64,000 nt of DNA from positions 1 through 64,000 of the forward strand of contig NZ_JABBCQ020000018.1 of NCBI RefSeq assembly GCF_012844455.2, written 5' to 3'. The stretch is from Comamonas suwonensis (GTDB taxonomy: Bacteria > Pseudomonadota > Gammaproteobacteria > Burkholderiales > Burkholderiaceae_C). The position numbers and the translations under genes are program-made. The notes beneath the pieces are model-generated. The model ran no database searches. It was given only the letters and a program-made list of their open reading frames with translations, and was not told the origin of the DNA. This document shows, one piece after another, positions 36,334-45,236 of the stretch; positions within the stretch are counted from its first letter, which is position 1; each line of letters opens with the position of its first letter.

Positions 36334-36637
36334 AAAAATGTCTCCTTCACTTCTATTTGTTGAACACTTTGCAGCGCCAGATCCGCTATCAACAAAATAG
36401 CTGCTTGCGCTGGTTTCATCTTCTTTTAATGCATCAAGCACTCAAGAATTCAATGATAGAAATCGCAAGCCGCTCACATTTTTGAGAGCTTCGTCACCCA
36501 CTACCCTGCAGCCTTGATGAGTATTGCGATTGCTGCTCATGAATTGATACAGCATCTTTGGCGCATTGGGCTTAAGCTCGCAGCATTTTGAACCTCTGTG
36601 CATGGCGTGACTTGCCTGCTGCGCTGCACCACTCTCC
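36334..36637. other. Intergenic region
   Basis: About 300 bases without a gene. Near 36385-36400 the string AATAGCTGCTTGCGCTG resembles one arm of the interspersed repeat seen at 43036, 54846 and 63847. A longer minus-strand frame here is only an upstream extension of the regulator gene. Confidence 0.45.
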
Positions 36638-36952
36638 ATGAAACGAATCCTTGCCCTCGCCTCTATTTGCCTGCCCATTGCGCTGATCGCCACGCCACTC
36701 ACCAGCCAGGCGCACGATCATCGGCATCACCACCATCACAAGCGCGAACACAAAGAAGAGTATTGGGATGGTCAGTGCAAGGTGGAGCGCAAGTGGAAGA
36801 GCAATGGCGAATACAAGGAAAAGCGCAAGTGCAAAAACCGCTCCCACCACCACGCGCCTCACCCTGTTTATATGGCACCGCCCCAGCCCGTATATGTCAC
36901 ACCCCAGCCACAGGGGCTGGTGATTGACTCGCGCATTGTGCTCAGACCCTGA
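36638..36952 (+). CDS. Small exported His-rich protein
   Basis: A 104-residue product with a clear signal peptide (1-25, cleaved after SQA), then a His/Lys cluster (six consecutive His within residues 30-36), a Trp/Lys-rich centre with two cysteines (GQCKVERKW and KRKCKN) and a Pro/Tyr-rich tail (PPQPVYVTPQPQG). Histidine clusters suggest metal binding in the periplasm, but this is inference. The gene stands alone, tail to tail with the LysR gene nine bases away. Confidence 0.7.
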   Translation: MKRILALASICLPIALIATPLTSQAHDHRHHHHHKREHKEEYWDGQCKVERKWKSNGEYKEKRKCKNRSHHHAPHPVYMAPPQPVYVTPQPQGLVIDSRIVLRP

Positions 36953-36960
36953 AGGCGCTC

Positions 36961-37896
36961 TTATTCATCCAGCAGATTCAACGCTTCGGCAGCAATTAGG
37001 TCCCAGACCAAGTGCGCGACGGGTGATAGCTCGCGCTGCTGGCGCTTGACCAGCATGATGCTGCGCTGGACCTTGGGTACCAACCGGCGGCTGAGCAGCA
37101 CGGCGCTACCCGCTGATTTGGACGATGTCGCTGCCTGCTTGCCCCAGCCCACAGGAATAGCCAGCCGTGGCACCACGCTCAAACCCAACCCTTGCTGCAC
37201 CATGCTGTAGATCGTGGCTGTATGCCCCACATCCTGCACCACCGAGGCGACGGCCCCATGCGCCTGCAGCGCAGCATCAATCAGGCGACGGCTGCCAGAA
37301 GCATGGTCGAGCAGCACCAGCGACTCACCCGCCAGATCTGACCAGTGCACCTCTTTCTTGCGCGCCAGCCGATGCGATGAGAGGCAGACCAGACAAAAAG
37401 GCTCAGCCACAATGGTCTGCGCATCCAGGTCCTGCTTTTCTGACGGGTCAATCACCACGCCGAAATCCACTTCGCCGCTGCGCACGCTGAGCAAGACATC
37501 GCTTTGAATACGGTCCAGCAATTGGATGTTGACGTCCGGCATCTGCTGCTTGCCACGCGCAATGCACTGCGGCAGCAGATGGGCCGACAAGGTGGGACTA
37601 CTGGCCACTTTGACCCGCCCCTTGCGCTGCGTGGCCAGCCCCTGCACTTCCTGCAAGCAGGCATCCAGATCTTCAAGTACACGCGAAACACTGCCCAGCA
37701 GCAAACGGCCCGCCTCAGTCAACTCCACCTCGCGCGTAGTGCGGTGCAGCAGTTGCAGGCCCATAGCCTGCTCCAGATCCGTGACATTGCGACTCACCGC
37801 CGGTTGCGTCAGGGCCAGCGCATCCGCCGCACGACTGAAGCTGCTGCTTTCAGCCACGGCCACAAAAACACGCAATTGACGCAGACTTACATTCAT
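36961..37896 (-). CDS. LysR-type regulator next to a BASS transporter
   Basis: The 311-residue product has the N-terminal winged helix (LRQLRVFVAVAESSSFSRAADALALTQPAVSRNVTDLE, residues 5-42 in outline) and the effector-binding domain after about 90. It is divergent from the transporter gene with about 118 bases between, the classic layout for a LysR protein controlling its neighbour. Effector unknown. Confidence 0.88.
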   Translation of the reverse strand: MNVSLRQLRVFVAVAESSSFSRAADALALTQPAVSRNVTDLEQAMGLQLLHRTTREVELTEAGRLLLGSVSRVLEDLDACLQEVQGLATQRKGRVKVASSPTLSAHLLPQCIARGKQQMPDVNIQLLDRIQSDVLLSVRSGEVDFGVVIDPSEKQDLDAQTIVAEPFCLVCLSSHRLARKKEVHWSDLAGESLVLLDHASGSRRLIDAALQAHGAVASVVQDVGHTATIYSMVQQGLGLSVVPRLAIPVGWGKQAATSSKSAGSAVLLSRRLVPKVQRSIMLVKRQQRELSPVAHLVWDLIAAEALNLLDE

Positions 37897-38014
37897 ATCA
37901 AAAAATTATAGATCTATCGAATAAATCCATTTCTCTTTTGAATGGATTGCGTATCCAATACACAGCCATCACGCACCCCATCGGTGCTTTGCATGAATGG
38001 TCAGAGTTCGAAAT

Positions 38015-39019
38015 ATGTCGCGCCCTCGCTTTATCCCCGATAACTTCACGCTGGCATTGATTGTCACCGTCATCATCGCCAGCTTTTTACCCGCCTCCGG
38101 CAAGATAGCCGAGTATGTAGAACTGGCCACCACGGCCATTGTCAGCCTGCTGTTCTTTCTGCACGGCGCCAAGCTTTCTCGCCAGGCGATTCTGGCGGGC
38201 ATAGGGCACTGGCGGCTGCATCTGTGCATCTTCATCGCCACCTTTGTCATGTTCCCGGTTCTGGGTCTGGCGCTGCGCCCGCTACTCTCGCCTTTGGTCA
38301 CTACCGAGATGTATATCGGCGTCATCTTCCTCTGCACCCTGCCCGCCACGGTGCAATCCGCCATTGCCTTCACATCCATGGCGCGCGGCAATGTGCCCGC
38401 GGCAGTCTGCAGTGCCTCGGCCTCGACCTTGCTGGGCATTCTGGTAACGCCCATTCTGGTCAGCTTGCTGCTCAATAAAAATGCCGAAGGCGGCGATGCA
38501 TTGCACGCCGTTGGCAAGATTGCGATGACGCTGCTACTGCCCTTTGTCGTTGGCCACTTGCTGCGCCCCTTGATTGGCGGTTTTTTGCAGCACCGCGCAT
38601 CTGTCATCAAGCTGGTAGATCAGGGCTCGATTCTGTTTGTGGTCTACGCCGCATTCAGTGCAGCCGTCATTAGCGGCTTGTGGAAGCAGACTCCCATCCC
38701 TTCGCTCATCGGCCTGACTGTGCTGTGCTGCATCTTGCTGGCCGTTGTGCTCGTCGTCACGACCTGGAGTGCACGTCGCCTTGGCTTTAACAAAGAAGAT
38801 GAGATCACGCTGGTATTTTGCGGCTCCAAAAAGAGCATGGTCAGTGGCATCCCCATGGCGAACGTGCTATTCCCCGCCGCGTCTGTCGGCGCGATTGTGC
38901 TGCCGCTGATGCTTTTCCACCAGATCCAGCTGATGGTCTGTGCCGCGCTGGCCCAGCGCTATGCCCAGCGGCCGCAAAGCACCGAAGAAAGCACTGAGGA
39001 AACAGCCATTGGCGCTTGA
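38015..39019 (+). CDS. Bile acid:sodium symporter family (YfeH-like) transporter
   Basis: A 334-residue inner-membrane protein with about ten spans, opening SRPRFIPDNFTLALI as in the YfeH/SBF-like group, with FLHGAKLSR, LPATVQSAIAFTSMARGNVP and CGSKKSMVSGIPMA motifs of the family crossover helices. Substrate unknown; BASS relatives move organic anions with sodium. An ATG six codons upstream (37997) is an alternative. A strong terminator follows, and a divergent LysR gene probably regulates it. Confidence 0.85.
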   Translation: MSRPRFIPDNFTLALIVTVIIASFLPASGKIAEYVELATTAIVSLLFFLHGAKLSRQAILAGIGHWRLHLCIFIATFVMFPVLGLALRPLLSPLVTTEMYIGVIFLCTLPATVQSAIAFTSMARGNVPAAVCSASASTLLGILVTPILVSLLLNKNAEGGDALHAVGKIAMTLLLPFVVGHLLRPLIGGFLQHRASVIKLVDQGSILFVVYAAFSAAVISGLWKQTPIPSLIGLTVLCCILLAVVLVVTTWSARRLGFNKEDEITLVFCGSKKSMVSGIPMANVLFPAASVGAIVLPLMLFHQIQLMVCAALAQRYAQRPQSTEESTEETAIGA

Positions 39020-39042
39020 AGTGCCGCACACGTAATCCAGAC

Positions 39043-39073
39043 AAAAAAGGGGCGCTAGTGGCGCCCCTTTTTT
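39043..39073 (+). terminator. Intrinsic terminator after the BASS gene
   Basis: Thirteen-base arms (39043-39055 and 39061-39073) with a five-base loop, A-run before and T-run after, so it may work in both directions. Confidence 0.92.
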
Positions 39074-39197
39074 TGTTGAGAACGCACTGCCTCAAGCAAA
39101 CGCCGTCAGCGCATGCTGCTTGTACAGCCACTCTTGCGCTTGCACATTCATCGCTACCGTCACAACAACCTGAAGGCTGGGCACTCGGGGTTATAAC

Positions 39198-39560
39198 TAT
39201 GATTTTGAGTAAATGCAAAGTGGCATTGGAGACGGTGCGCGGTGAGTACAACATTGCCGAACTGGCTCAGCAATATGAATCACCTCTTCCCGAATGCTGA
39301 TTAAAAACAACTACTTCAGGCACGGGCTACCGATGTATTGGCGTAGCCCCACCGCTGTAGCCCATGTCGTGAACTTGAAGGGCATGCACAGCATGGGTTG
39401 ACCAGCTCGCCCTGAGGAAGGATTTTTGCAGTTTTTCCTGGATCTTATGCAAGAGGTTATTGCCTGCTGTGGCAGGCCTGCGATATTCAATACCGATCAA
39501 GGCAGGCAGTACGCTGCAGCTATTTTTAAGAGATCACGCTCCTCAGCCATCTCAAGCGCT
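39198..39560 (+). pseudogene. IS3-family transposase relic
   Basis: Two fragments in order on the plus strand. First, KCKVALETVRGEYNIAELAQQYE near 39200-39275 resembles the helix-turn-helix start of an IS3 OrfA. Second, GRPAIFNTDQGRQYAAAIFK near 39470-39530 resembles the OrfB catalytic region around the second Asp (usually PEIFNTDQGSQFT). The part between them is almost all deleted and stops are frequent. No ends were found. Confidence 0.65.
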
Positions 39561-39608
39561 TCAACGCCCTGGTAATTTAGGCATCACTTCAAAGAAAATA
39601 CACAAACA

Positions 39609-39640
39609 AAAACGCCCTGCAAAAAATTGCAGGGCGTTTT
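39609..39640 (-). terminator. Intrinsic terminator after the tRNA-His pair
   Basis: Perfect hairpin: 39609-39622 pairs with 39627-39640 (AAAACGCCCTGCAA/TTGCAGGGCGTTTT), located five bases past the 3' end of the second-transcribed tRNA-His. Confidence 0.88.
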
Positions 39641-39645
39641 AAATT

Positions 39646-39722
39646 TGGGGTGGCTGATGGGGCTCGAACCCACGACAACAGGAATCACAATCCTGGACTC
39701 TACCAACTGAGCTACAGCCACC
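39646..39722 (-). tRNA. tRNA-His (anticodon GTG), copy 1
   Basis: Cloverleaf with the extra 5' G opposite C73 that marks tRNA-His, anticodon loop ATTGTGA (anticodon GTG), T-arm CGTGGGTTCGAGCCCCA region and encoded CCA. Identical in sequence to the copy at 39839-39915. Confidence 0.96.
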
Positions 39723-39838
39723 GTAGAAGTTTTTATTTTACTCCAGTTTTAGCACTCTTAAATCAAATTTAAGAGCAATAAACACTGATGTTTAAATGAT
39801 CTAAAGCATTTTGCTTTGCAAGTGCACTTTAAAAAATC

Positions 39839-39915
39839 TGGGGTGGCTGATGGGGCTCGAACCCACGACAACAGGAATCACAATCCTGGACTCTACCAAC
39901 TGAGCTACAGCCACC
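39839..39915 (-). tRNA. tRNA-His (anticodon GTG), copy 2
   Basis: Identical to the neighbouring copy over the whole 77 bases including CCA; the two are 116 bases apart and probably lie in one transcript with ppiD upstream or their own promoter. Confidence 0.96.
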
Positions 39916-39978
39916 GTAGAAGCATCTATTGTAATGCAGAAATCAGGTCCGAAATAATTCAAACCTGATTTATCTGCC

Positions 39979-41877
39979 TTACTGCGGACGCGGCACCTTG
40001 ATCTGAACCTTGAAGTCTTTTTTCAACTGTTCATAGTAGGCCATGACTTCCGCCATGGAAGCCCACTGTGTGAACTGTGACTTCTGCTGCTCGATCACCT
40101 GAGCATCTTGGGCTGGGCGCTCGGCAATGCGATTGATCTTGATGACGGCATAGCCAGCATTACCCAAATCAACACCCTCCCACGCAGGCAATGCATTGGT
40201 TGGGGCGCGCAGCGCTGCATCCAGCACTTCACGGGGCAGGTCCTTTGCCTGATCGCGACCCACTTCCACTGCAGCAGGAAGTTGAGCCGCTTCAGGCTTG
40301 GCCTTCCACTCGGCCATCTTGGCCTTGGCATCCTGCTTAGCCAGTTCTGCAGACTGATGAACCACATAGAGTTGCTTGAGCTTCTCACCCACTTCATCCA
40401 TAGATTGGGTATGCGCAGGGGAATAACTCAGCACACGCCCGGCCACCAGAGTGCTTGGAGCCAGCTCTACAGCATCAGTATTGCGCTTGTTTTCCAGTGA
40501 GTCAGCAGAGAACAATGCCTCCAGGAAACGTTTGTTTGCCAAGGGTCCTTGTGCACCTGGCGCAGGCTCGCGCGTCACATTCTCTGCCTTGTGAATGGTC
40601 AGCTTGAATTTTTCAGCCACAGGCTTGAGGCTGTCAGACTGCTCATAGACACCATTGGTGAAGGCTTCAGCAGCTTCGGCAAACTTGCGCTGTGCCTGCT
40701 GCTGCGTGAGATCTGCCTCCAGCTTGGGACGCATTTCTTCAAACGATGGCACCTTGGGTTGCTTGATGCCTGTCAGCTTGATGATGTGAAAGCCAAAATC
40801 AGACTCAATCACATCGCTGATTTCGCCTTCCTTCATCTTGAAAACGGCTTCCTCAAACGGCTTGACCATCGCGTCGCGACCAAAGTAGCCCAGATCACCG
40901 CCATTGGCTGCCGAGCCAGGATCCTGCGAGTTGGCCTTTGCAAGCTGTGCAAAGCTCTTGGGATCTTTACGCACTTCGGCCAGCAATTCTGAAGCCTTGG
41001 CTTTGGCTTTTTCACGCTCAGCAGCAGGCATATCCTTGCTGGCATTGATCAAGATGTGGCTGGCTCGGCGTTCTTCCGGGCCGGCCAGACGCGCTGCATT
41101 TTCTTTGTAATAGGTGCGCAGATCGTCTTCGCTGAGCACAATGCCTTGCTGCACTGCAGCCAGATCCAGCTGCAGGTATTCCACAGTGGCTGCTTCTACT
41201 TGCTTGAACTGGCTTGTGTGTGCGTCGTAGAACGCCTTGAGTTCAGCTTCGGTAGGCTGCACCTTGCTCGCATAGGCGGCAGCATCAAAGCTCGCAACCT
41301 GAATTTCGCGACGCTGATACAGCGCATTCATCGCTTGCTGAAGCTGCGCACTCGTCGTAAAGCTGGTCGACGTCACACCGCCCAGCACCTGGTTGAGAGC
41401 CAGTTCACGGCGCAGGTTCGCCTCAAAGCCTTCAGGGGTCATGCCTTGCGATCCCACCAAGGCCTTATAGGCTTCTGCATCGAGAGAGCCATCGGGCTTT
41501 TGCAAAGCGGCAATCGCAGGAATCTCACGCAAGGTACGCACCAATTGCGCATCCGGTGTGGTCAAGTGCATCTTGTTGGCAGCAGCCGCCAGCACGCGAT
41601 CGCGTACCAGTTTCTCCAGCGTCGCATAGCGCGCCTCTGGCGAATCAAGCAACTTGGCATCCATGGTCGGATTCTGCGCACGCAGTCGATCACTTTCAGC
41701 CCGGTGAGCGTTGTCCCAATCTTGCTGGGTAATGTCATGACCATCCACACGAGCCACAGCCTGGCTGGATTCGGTGAAGTAGTTCTGATTGACCCCGACA
41801 AAAATGAAAGAGGGAATAATCAGCAAGAACAACAAGATCATGATGAACTTGGAATGCTTGCGGATGGATTCGAACAT
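39979..41877 (-). CDS. ppiD: Peptidyl-prolyl isomerase PpiD (SurA-like chaperone)
   Basis: Inner-membrane-anchored periplasmic folding factor near the Sec translocon. The 632-residue product has a short cytoplasmic start (MFESIRKHSK), one membrane span (about 11-31), SurA_N-like chaperone regions and a parvulin domain in the middle (ASHILINASKD ... GGDLGYFGRDAMVKPFEEA ... ESDFGFHIIKL). ATG at 41877 is preferred over a TTG two codons earlier. In E. coli ppiD directly follows hupB; here about 9.6 kb of foreign-looking DNA separates them. Confidence 0.93.
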   Translation of the reverse strand: MFESIRKHSKFIMILLFLLIIPSFIFVGVNQNYFTESSQAVARVDGHDITQQDWDNAHRAESDRLRAQNPTMDAKLLDSPEARYATLEKLVRDRVLAAAANKMHLTTPDAQLVRTLREIPAIAALQKPDGSLDAEAYKALVGSQGMTPEGFEANLRRELALNQVLGGVTSTSFTTSAQLQQAMNALYQRREIQVASFDAAAYASKVQPTEAELKAFYDAHTSQFKQVEAATVEYLQLDLAAVQQGIVLSEDDLRTYYKENAARLAGPEERRASHILINASKDMPAAEREKAKAKASELLAEVRKDPKSFAQLAKANSQDPGSAANGGDLGYFGRDAMVKPFEEAVFKMKEGEISDVIESDFGFHIIKLTGIKQPKVPSFEEMRPKLEADLTQQQAQRKFAEAAEAFTNGVYEQSDSLKPVAEKFKLTIHKAENVTREPAPGAQGPLANKRFLEALFSADSLENKRNTDAVELAPSTLVAGRVLSYSPAHTQSMDEVGEKLKQLYVVHQSAELAKQDAKAKMAEWKAKPEAAQLPAAVEVGRDQAKDLPREVLDAALRAPTNALPAWEGVDLGNAGYAVIKINRIAERPAQDAQVIEQQKSQFTQWASMAEVMAYYEQLKKDFKVQIKVPRPQ

Positions 41878-42148
41878 GGTCAATCTTTCTGCGGCAGCAA
41901 AAATAAAGGCGAACTTGCGTTCGCCTCATTAACAATGGTGAAAGCCGTGCGACCCGAGTGCGCCACTGACCGGGCCTCTACAGGGCATTGAAGCACTACA
42001 GAACTGCCATCCAACCTCCACCAACAGGGTTAGGCTAATCTCACTCATTCTAACTGCGCACTTTTCAATTGCTGCAGTCGCGCAAGCGCATCGTGCACAG
42101 AAATACCCTCAACCAGCCCCCGAGGGCATGAATGCAAGTGCCAAACGC

Positions 42149-42177
42149 AAAAAGGCTTAAAAACGCTAAGCCTTTTT
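42149..42177 (-). terminator. Hairpin beside the tRNA-Val relic
   Basis: Arms 42149-42159 and 42167-42177 (AAAAAGGCTTA/TAAGCCTTTTT). It resembles the hairpin beyond the intact tRNA-Val at 51391-51430 in both sequence and position. Confidence 0.7.
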
Positions 42178-42186
42178 GCCCTTTAG

Positions 42187-42217
42187 TGGTCGGTCCTGAA
42201 GGTCTCGAAACGTCACC
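42187..42217 (-). repeat. Degenerate tRNA-Val 3'-end copy, possible attachment-site relic
   Basis: In the same orientation as the intact tRNA-Val (51441-51516), this stretch matches its CCA end, acceptor and T-arm at 24 of 29 aligned bases, then diverges. A terminator-like hairpin follows, as at the intact gene. It cannot form a full tRNA. Together with the intact gene it brackets the 42-51 kb accessory stretch. Confidence 0.6.
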
Positions 42218-42535
42218 CTGTTCCTTGCAAAAAATTATAAGATTTTTACAAATCAACACCTTAAGCAGAACTCCACCCCCACTCACCCACTCGGTGCAAA
42301 TTTGCCCCCTTGGAGGATGTAGCAGTCTCTAGCTGGTGATTTCGCGCACGCGCGCATCATCACAAGGGTAGATGCCGTGCATGCGCCTGTTGAACCAGAC
42401 GCCGGAAATCACCAAGCAAACAAGGTATGGGTGAACAGCACAAACTGCGCACACTGGGTAAACAGATCCTCTGGGCATCAACAGCAAACCATCTTGCAAG
42501 AAGCCCACCCCGATCGTCACAAACGGGAGAATCGT
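42218..42535. other. Intergenic region at the left edge of the accessory stretch
   Basis: About 320 bases with no supported gene. A minus-strand frame covering 42329-43087 is the shadow of the exported-protein gene and is not called. Confidence 0.5.
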
Positions 42536-42946
42536 ATGAAGCGCTTCCAACCGATGCTTGCAACCGCCGGCCTCCTCGGCCTTATCAGCCCATTGCTTGG
42601 CAACGCCGCCATGGCCCAGGTGAACTCCAGCTACAGCACACTTGGCGCGCCCACGAGCAGCTACAGCGGCCAGATCACCGGCAATGGTGTCGTGCAATAC
42701 GGGCTGGATACTCGGCCGCACCAGCAACTGACCGTCCAACTCAACACCAACAACCCCAGCAGCCGCATCAATGTGGTTAAGGACGGCTCTGCAAAACCGC
42801 TGTGCCAAAGCTCCGCCTCCCAAAACACCTGCAGCTTTCGCACAGAGCCAGATGCGAACTACCGAGTGCTTGTCAGCCTGACGCCCGAGGCCGCCCAGCG
42901 CGGCGAAAGCGCACGCTTTACGCTCACCGTCGCGCAAGGCATTTGA
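42536..42946 (+). CDS. Small exported protein, lysozyme-inhibitor-like pattern (weak)
   Basis: A 136-residue product with a signal peptide (1-28, ending NAAMAQ) and ribosome site GGGAGA eight bases before the ATG. The mature part is beta-rich; YSGQITGNGVVQYGLDTRPHQQLTVQL and ANYRVLVSLTPEAAQRGESA recall the layout of periplasmic inhibitors of g-type lysozyme (YSGxI..., ...YxxRVxxxxxxxR), but the match is by eye only. Two cysteines (CQSSASQNTC) may form a disulfide. It stands alone in the accessory stretch. Confidence 0.65.
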   Translation: MKRFQPMLATAGLLGLISPLLGNAAMAQVNSSYSTLGAPTSSYSGQITGNGVVQYGLDTRPHQQLTVQLNTNNPSSRINVVKDGSAKPLCQSSASQNTCSFRTEPDANYRVLVSLTPEAAQRGESARFTLTVAQGI

Positions 42947-43035
42947 CATGCAACGCAGATGCCAGCACCTGATCGTATAAGCAAGAAACCACACCAACCA
43001 TCCCCCGACAGTGGTACATGGCGTCCAAACAATCT

Positions 43036-43087
43036 GTTTTCGATAGCTGTCAGCGCTTATTTTATAAGGGCTAGAGTCTGTTTTCAT
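43036..43087 (+). repeat. Interspersed repeat, copy A
   Basis: TCGATAGCTGTCAGCGCTTA followed by TTTTATAAGGGCTAGAGTCTG and a T-run. The two GCTG/GGGCTA halves make an imperfect hairpin. The same pattern recurs at 54846-54898 and 63847-63900. The rest of 42947-43422 holds no supported gene. Confidence 0.65.
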
Positions 43088-43444
43088 GCTATGCCTTCCT
43101 CGCTGAACAAGGCAGTGCTAACCAGTTCGCTTGCTTTTCAGGCCATGGGTTGTGAAGGCGGGCTTTGTCCGGACGAGTCAGGCAGTGATAAAAACGAAGC
43201 TGCCCCCAAAGTTGCACCATCCGCATCTGCGCAAACGGTCCTATTTTGATAGCATGAAGCGATTTACAGACAAGGGATGGAGGCTGATTTTACTTAAGAT
43301 GGTGGGTTCTAATGCTCATTAAAACCCGCAAAAATGCGCGCAATGAGGTGTTGCATTCGCTACGCCTGGGTGCGACCAGGGACTCAGCAATCGCTTTATT
43401 TCATCGCATAAGGAGGCTGGAAATGTTCAAGCACATTCCTATTC

Positions 43445-44416
43445 CTACATGTCGCATCCCAGAGGATCATATGGCCGCTTGTGAAACAGGTGCGGGTGCG
43501 TCTGATACCACTCTTTCATTGCCTGCATAGGCGTGCTGCTCTTGAGCGCTGACTGCGGCAACTGGTGGTTGTACAGGGCCACATAACGCAGCAAGGTCTG
43601 CGCCATATCCTCGCGGCTGTTGAATCGGTGGGTCTTGAGCACATCGGCAATACGGCCGTTGAACCTCTCCACCATGCCGTTGGTCCTCGGGGTCCTGGGC
43701 TTGGTCAGCCGGTGCTCTATGCCAAACTCCCGGCACAGCTGATCGAACTCATGGTTGCCGCTGGGCTCGCGCTCCCTGCTGGCAAACAGGCGATCTGTGA
43801 ATTCCTTGCCGTTGTCGGTCAGCAGCTTGTTGATCTTGATCGGGCAGGCCTTGTGCAATGCCTTCAGAAAGGCCTGTGCGCTAGCGGCCGTCTTGTTGCT
43901 CAAGAGTCGCACGAACACCCACCGTGTGGCCCGGTCGATGGCCACGAACAGGTAGCGCCTGCTGCTCTCATCTTGCATCTGGGGCAGGTACTTCACATCC
44001 ATGTGCACATAGCCTGGCTCATAGCTCTTGAAGGCCTTGTGGGTCACCGCAGACTCCTGGGGCCTGAGGGCGTTGAGGTTGCCCGCTCCGTGGCGGCGCA
44101 GGCACCTGTCCAGGCACGAGCGTGAGACATGGGGGCAAATGAACTCCCGCGTGACCGCCAGCAGGTCATCAAGAGGCAACAGCAAGGTACGCCGCAAGTG
44201 GACCACCACACTCTCTTGTGCTGGCGTAAGAACGGTCTGCAGGCGGTGCGCCGTGTGCGAGCGGTCGCCAAAGACAGAGCGCTTCTTCCATTTGTAGACC
44301 GTCTGCTCGGTGATGCCAAAGCGTTGGGCCAGTGCACTGGCGGTCTCGCTGCTGGCTGCTATCTCGGCACGTACGGCAGGCGTGGTGCGGGCGTTCTTGT
44401 GCAGGGCTATCAGCAT
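43445..44416 (-). CDS. IS481-family transposase
   Basis: DDE transposase of 323 residues. It has an N-terminal helix-turn-helix (AQRFGITEQTVYKWKKR, about 28-44) and a catalytic core with the Asp of HMDVKYLP, the Asp of LLTDNGKEF and the Glu of NGMVERFNGR. The ATG at 44416 has GGGAG eight bases upstream. The reading frame runs through the left terminal repeat and its TAG (43445-43447) lies in the duplicated target, outside the element. It looks intact and may be active. Confidence 0.93.
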   Translation of the reverse strand: MLIALHKNARTTPAVRAEIAASSETASALAQRFGITEQTVYKWKKRSVFGDRSHTAHRLQTVLTPAQESVVVHLRRTLLLPLDDLLAVTREFICPHVSRSCLDRCLRRHGAGNLNALRPQESAVTHKAFKSYEPGYVHMDVKYLPQMQDESSRRYLFVAIDRATRWVFVRLLSNKTAASAQAFLKALHKACPIKINKLLTDNGKEFTDRLFASREREPSGNHEFDQLCREFGIEHRLTKPRTPRTNGMVERFNGRIADVLKTHRFNSREDMAQTLLRYVALYNHQLPQSALKSSTPMQAMKEWYQTHPHLFHKRPYDPLGCDM

Positions 44417-44526
44417 GGCTTTGCTCCCGAAGTCGATTGCAAGGACTCTATCAACTCCCGCAGCACGGCCCGCGCCATGAAGAGCGGATAGCGGTTTGAT
44501 GCAATGCAATCATCTGGGATGCGACA
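43450..44526 (-). mobile_element. Complete IS481-family insertion sequence with 6-bp target duplication
   Basis: 1077 bases bounded by 18-base inverted repeats (TGTCGCATCCCAGA[G/T]GAT; 43450-43467 and 44509-44526, one mismatch). It is flanked on both sides by CCTACA (43444-43449 and 44527-44532), a target duplication. It carries a single transposase gene and sits inside a universal stress protein gene. Confidence 0.95.
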
Positions 44527-45236
44527 CCTACAGACGGATCCAAAATCTCTGAGGCGTGTAGAGCGCTCAGGCATTCAGCTGACCAAGGTGCAAGGTGCCC
44601 AAGTGACGGCACTGTACGTGATGCTGGACGACTCCGCCATGATCTATAGCGCCGATGCGTTAATGACATATAACGCGGCGGAGTTCGAGAACGGCACCCG
44701 GAAGAACGCCGACAAGGTGCTGCAGCTTGCAGTCGACATCGCCAAAGCCGAAGGCGTGGAATGCAAGACGGGGCGAGTGATGAATATTTCCGTCAACCAG
44801 GCGACCGTGCCGCAGGCACAAGACAGCCAGCGCGACCTGATCTACATGGCCTCTCACGGGCGCAAGGGCATCGCCGGCATTCTGCTGGGCAGCGAAACCC
44901 AGCGCGTTCTGGTCAACAGCAAAGTACCGGTTCTGCTGCATCGGCCTGTGGTGTAGGGCTGACGAGCGACAGCCTAGTCTCGATGTCTGCGTATGCCAAG
45001 TCTTGCTGCATCAGGCGGCGACTTCATGATCACTATAAAGTGTGGAAATCAGTTCAGACAACTGCAACACCCAGGCGCTGGATGGGCTGAACGGCAATGG
45101 CCAAGTAGGCTTGGGGGCGCGTTGCATGGGTCTGGAGCGCAAAAAGCTATCACCCAGCCACTGGACCTGTTAAAAAAGCCAAACATCGCTCTTGCCGAAG
45201 CAGAATTTTTGGATATCAGCAGACCCGTCTTTGTCA

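Larger units (their letters stand above)
43423..44956 (+). pseudogene. Universal stress protein gene interrupted by IS481 and frameshifted
   Basis: With the IS removed (43450-44526 plus one target copy), the gene starts at an ATG behind AGGAGG and reads MFKHIPIPTDGSKISE, a UspA N-terminus cut in the nucleotide-loop motif PTDGS. A frame change follows within the next 30 bases, after which the frame reads GIQLTKVQGAQVTALYV and ends SHGRKGIAGILLGSETQRVL...VPVLLHRPVV, the UspA ATP-binding end. So both an insertion and a separate indel inactivate it. The 3' part, read alone from 44504, is not a genuine gene start. Confidence 0.88.

Noticed and set aside
42329-43087. Minus-strand frame of 252 codons
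   Set aside because: It lies opposite the exported-protein gene, has no ribosome site and no domain; the plus-strand gene has a signal peptide and a good ribosome site.
44504-44956. Independent universal-stress-protein gene starting at 44504
   Set aside because: The apparent start lies inside the IS481 right end; the real 5' end is on the other side of the insertion.
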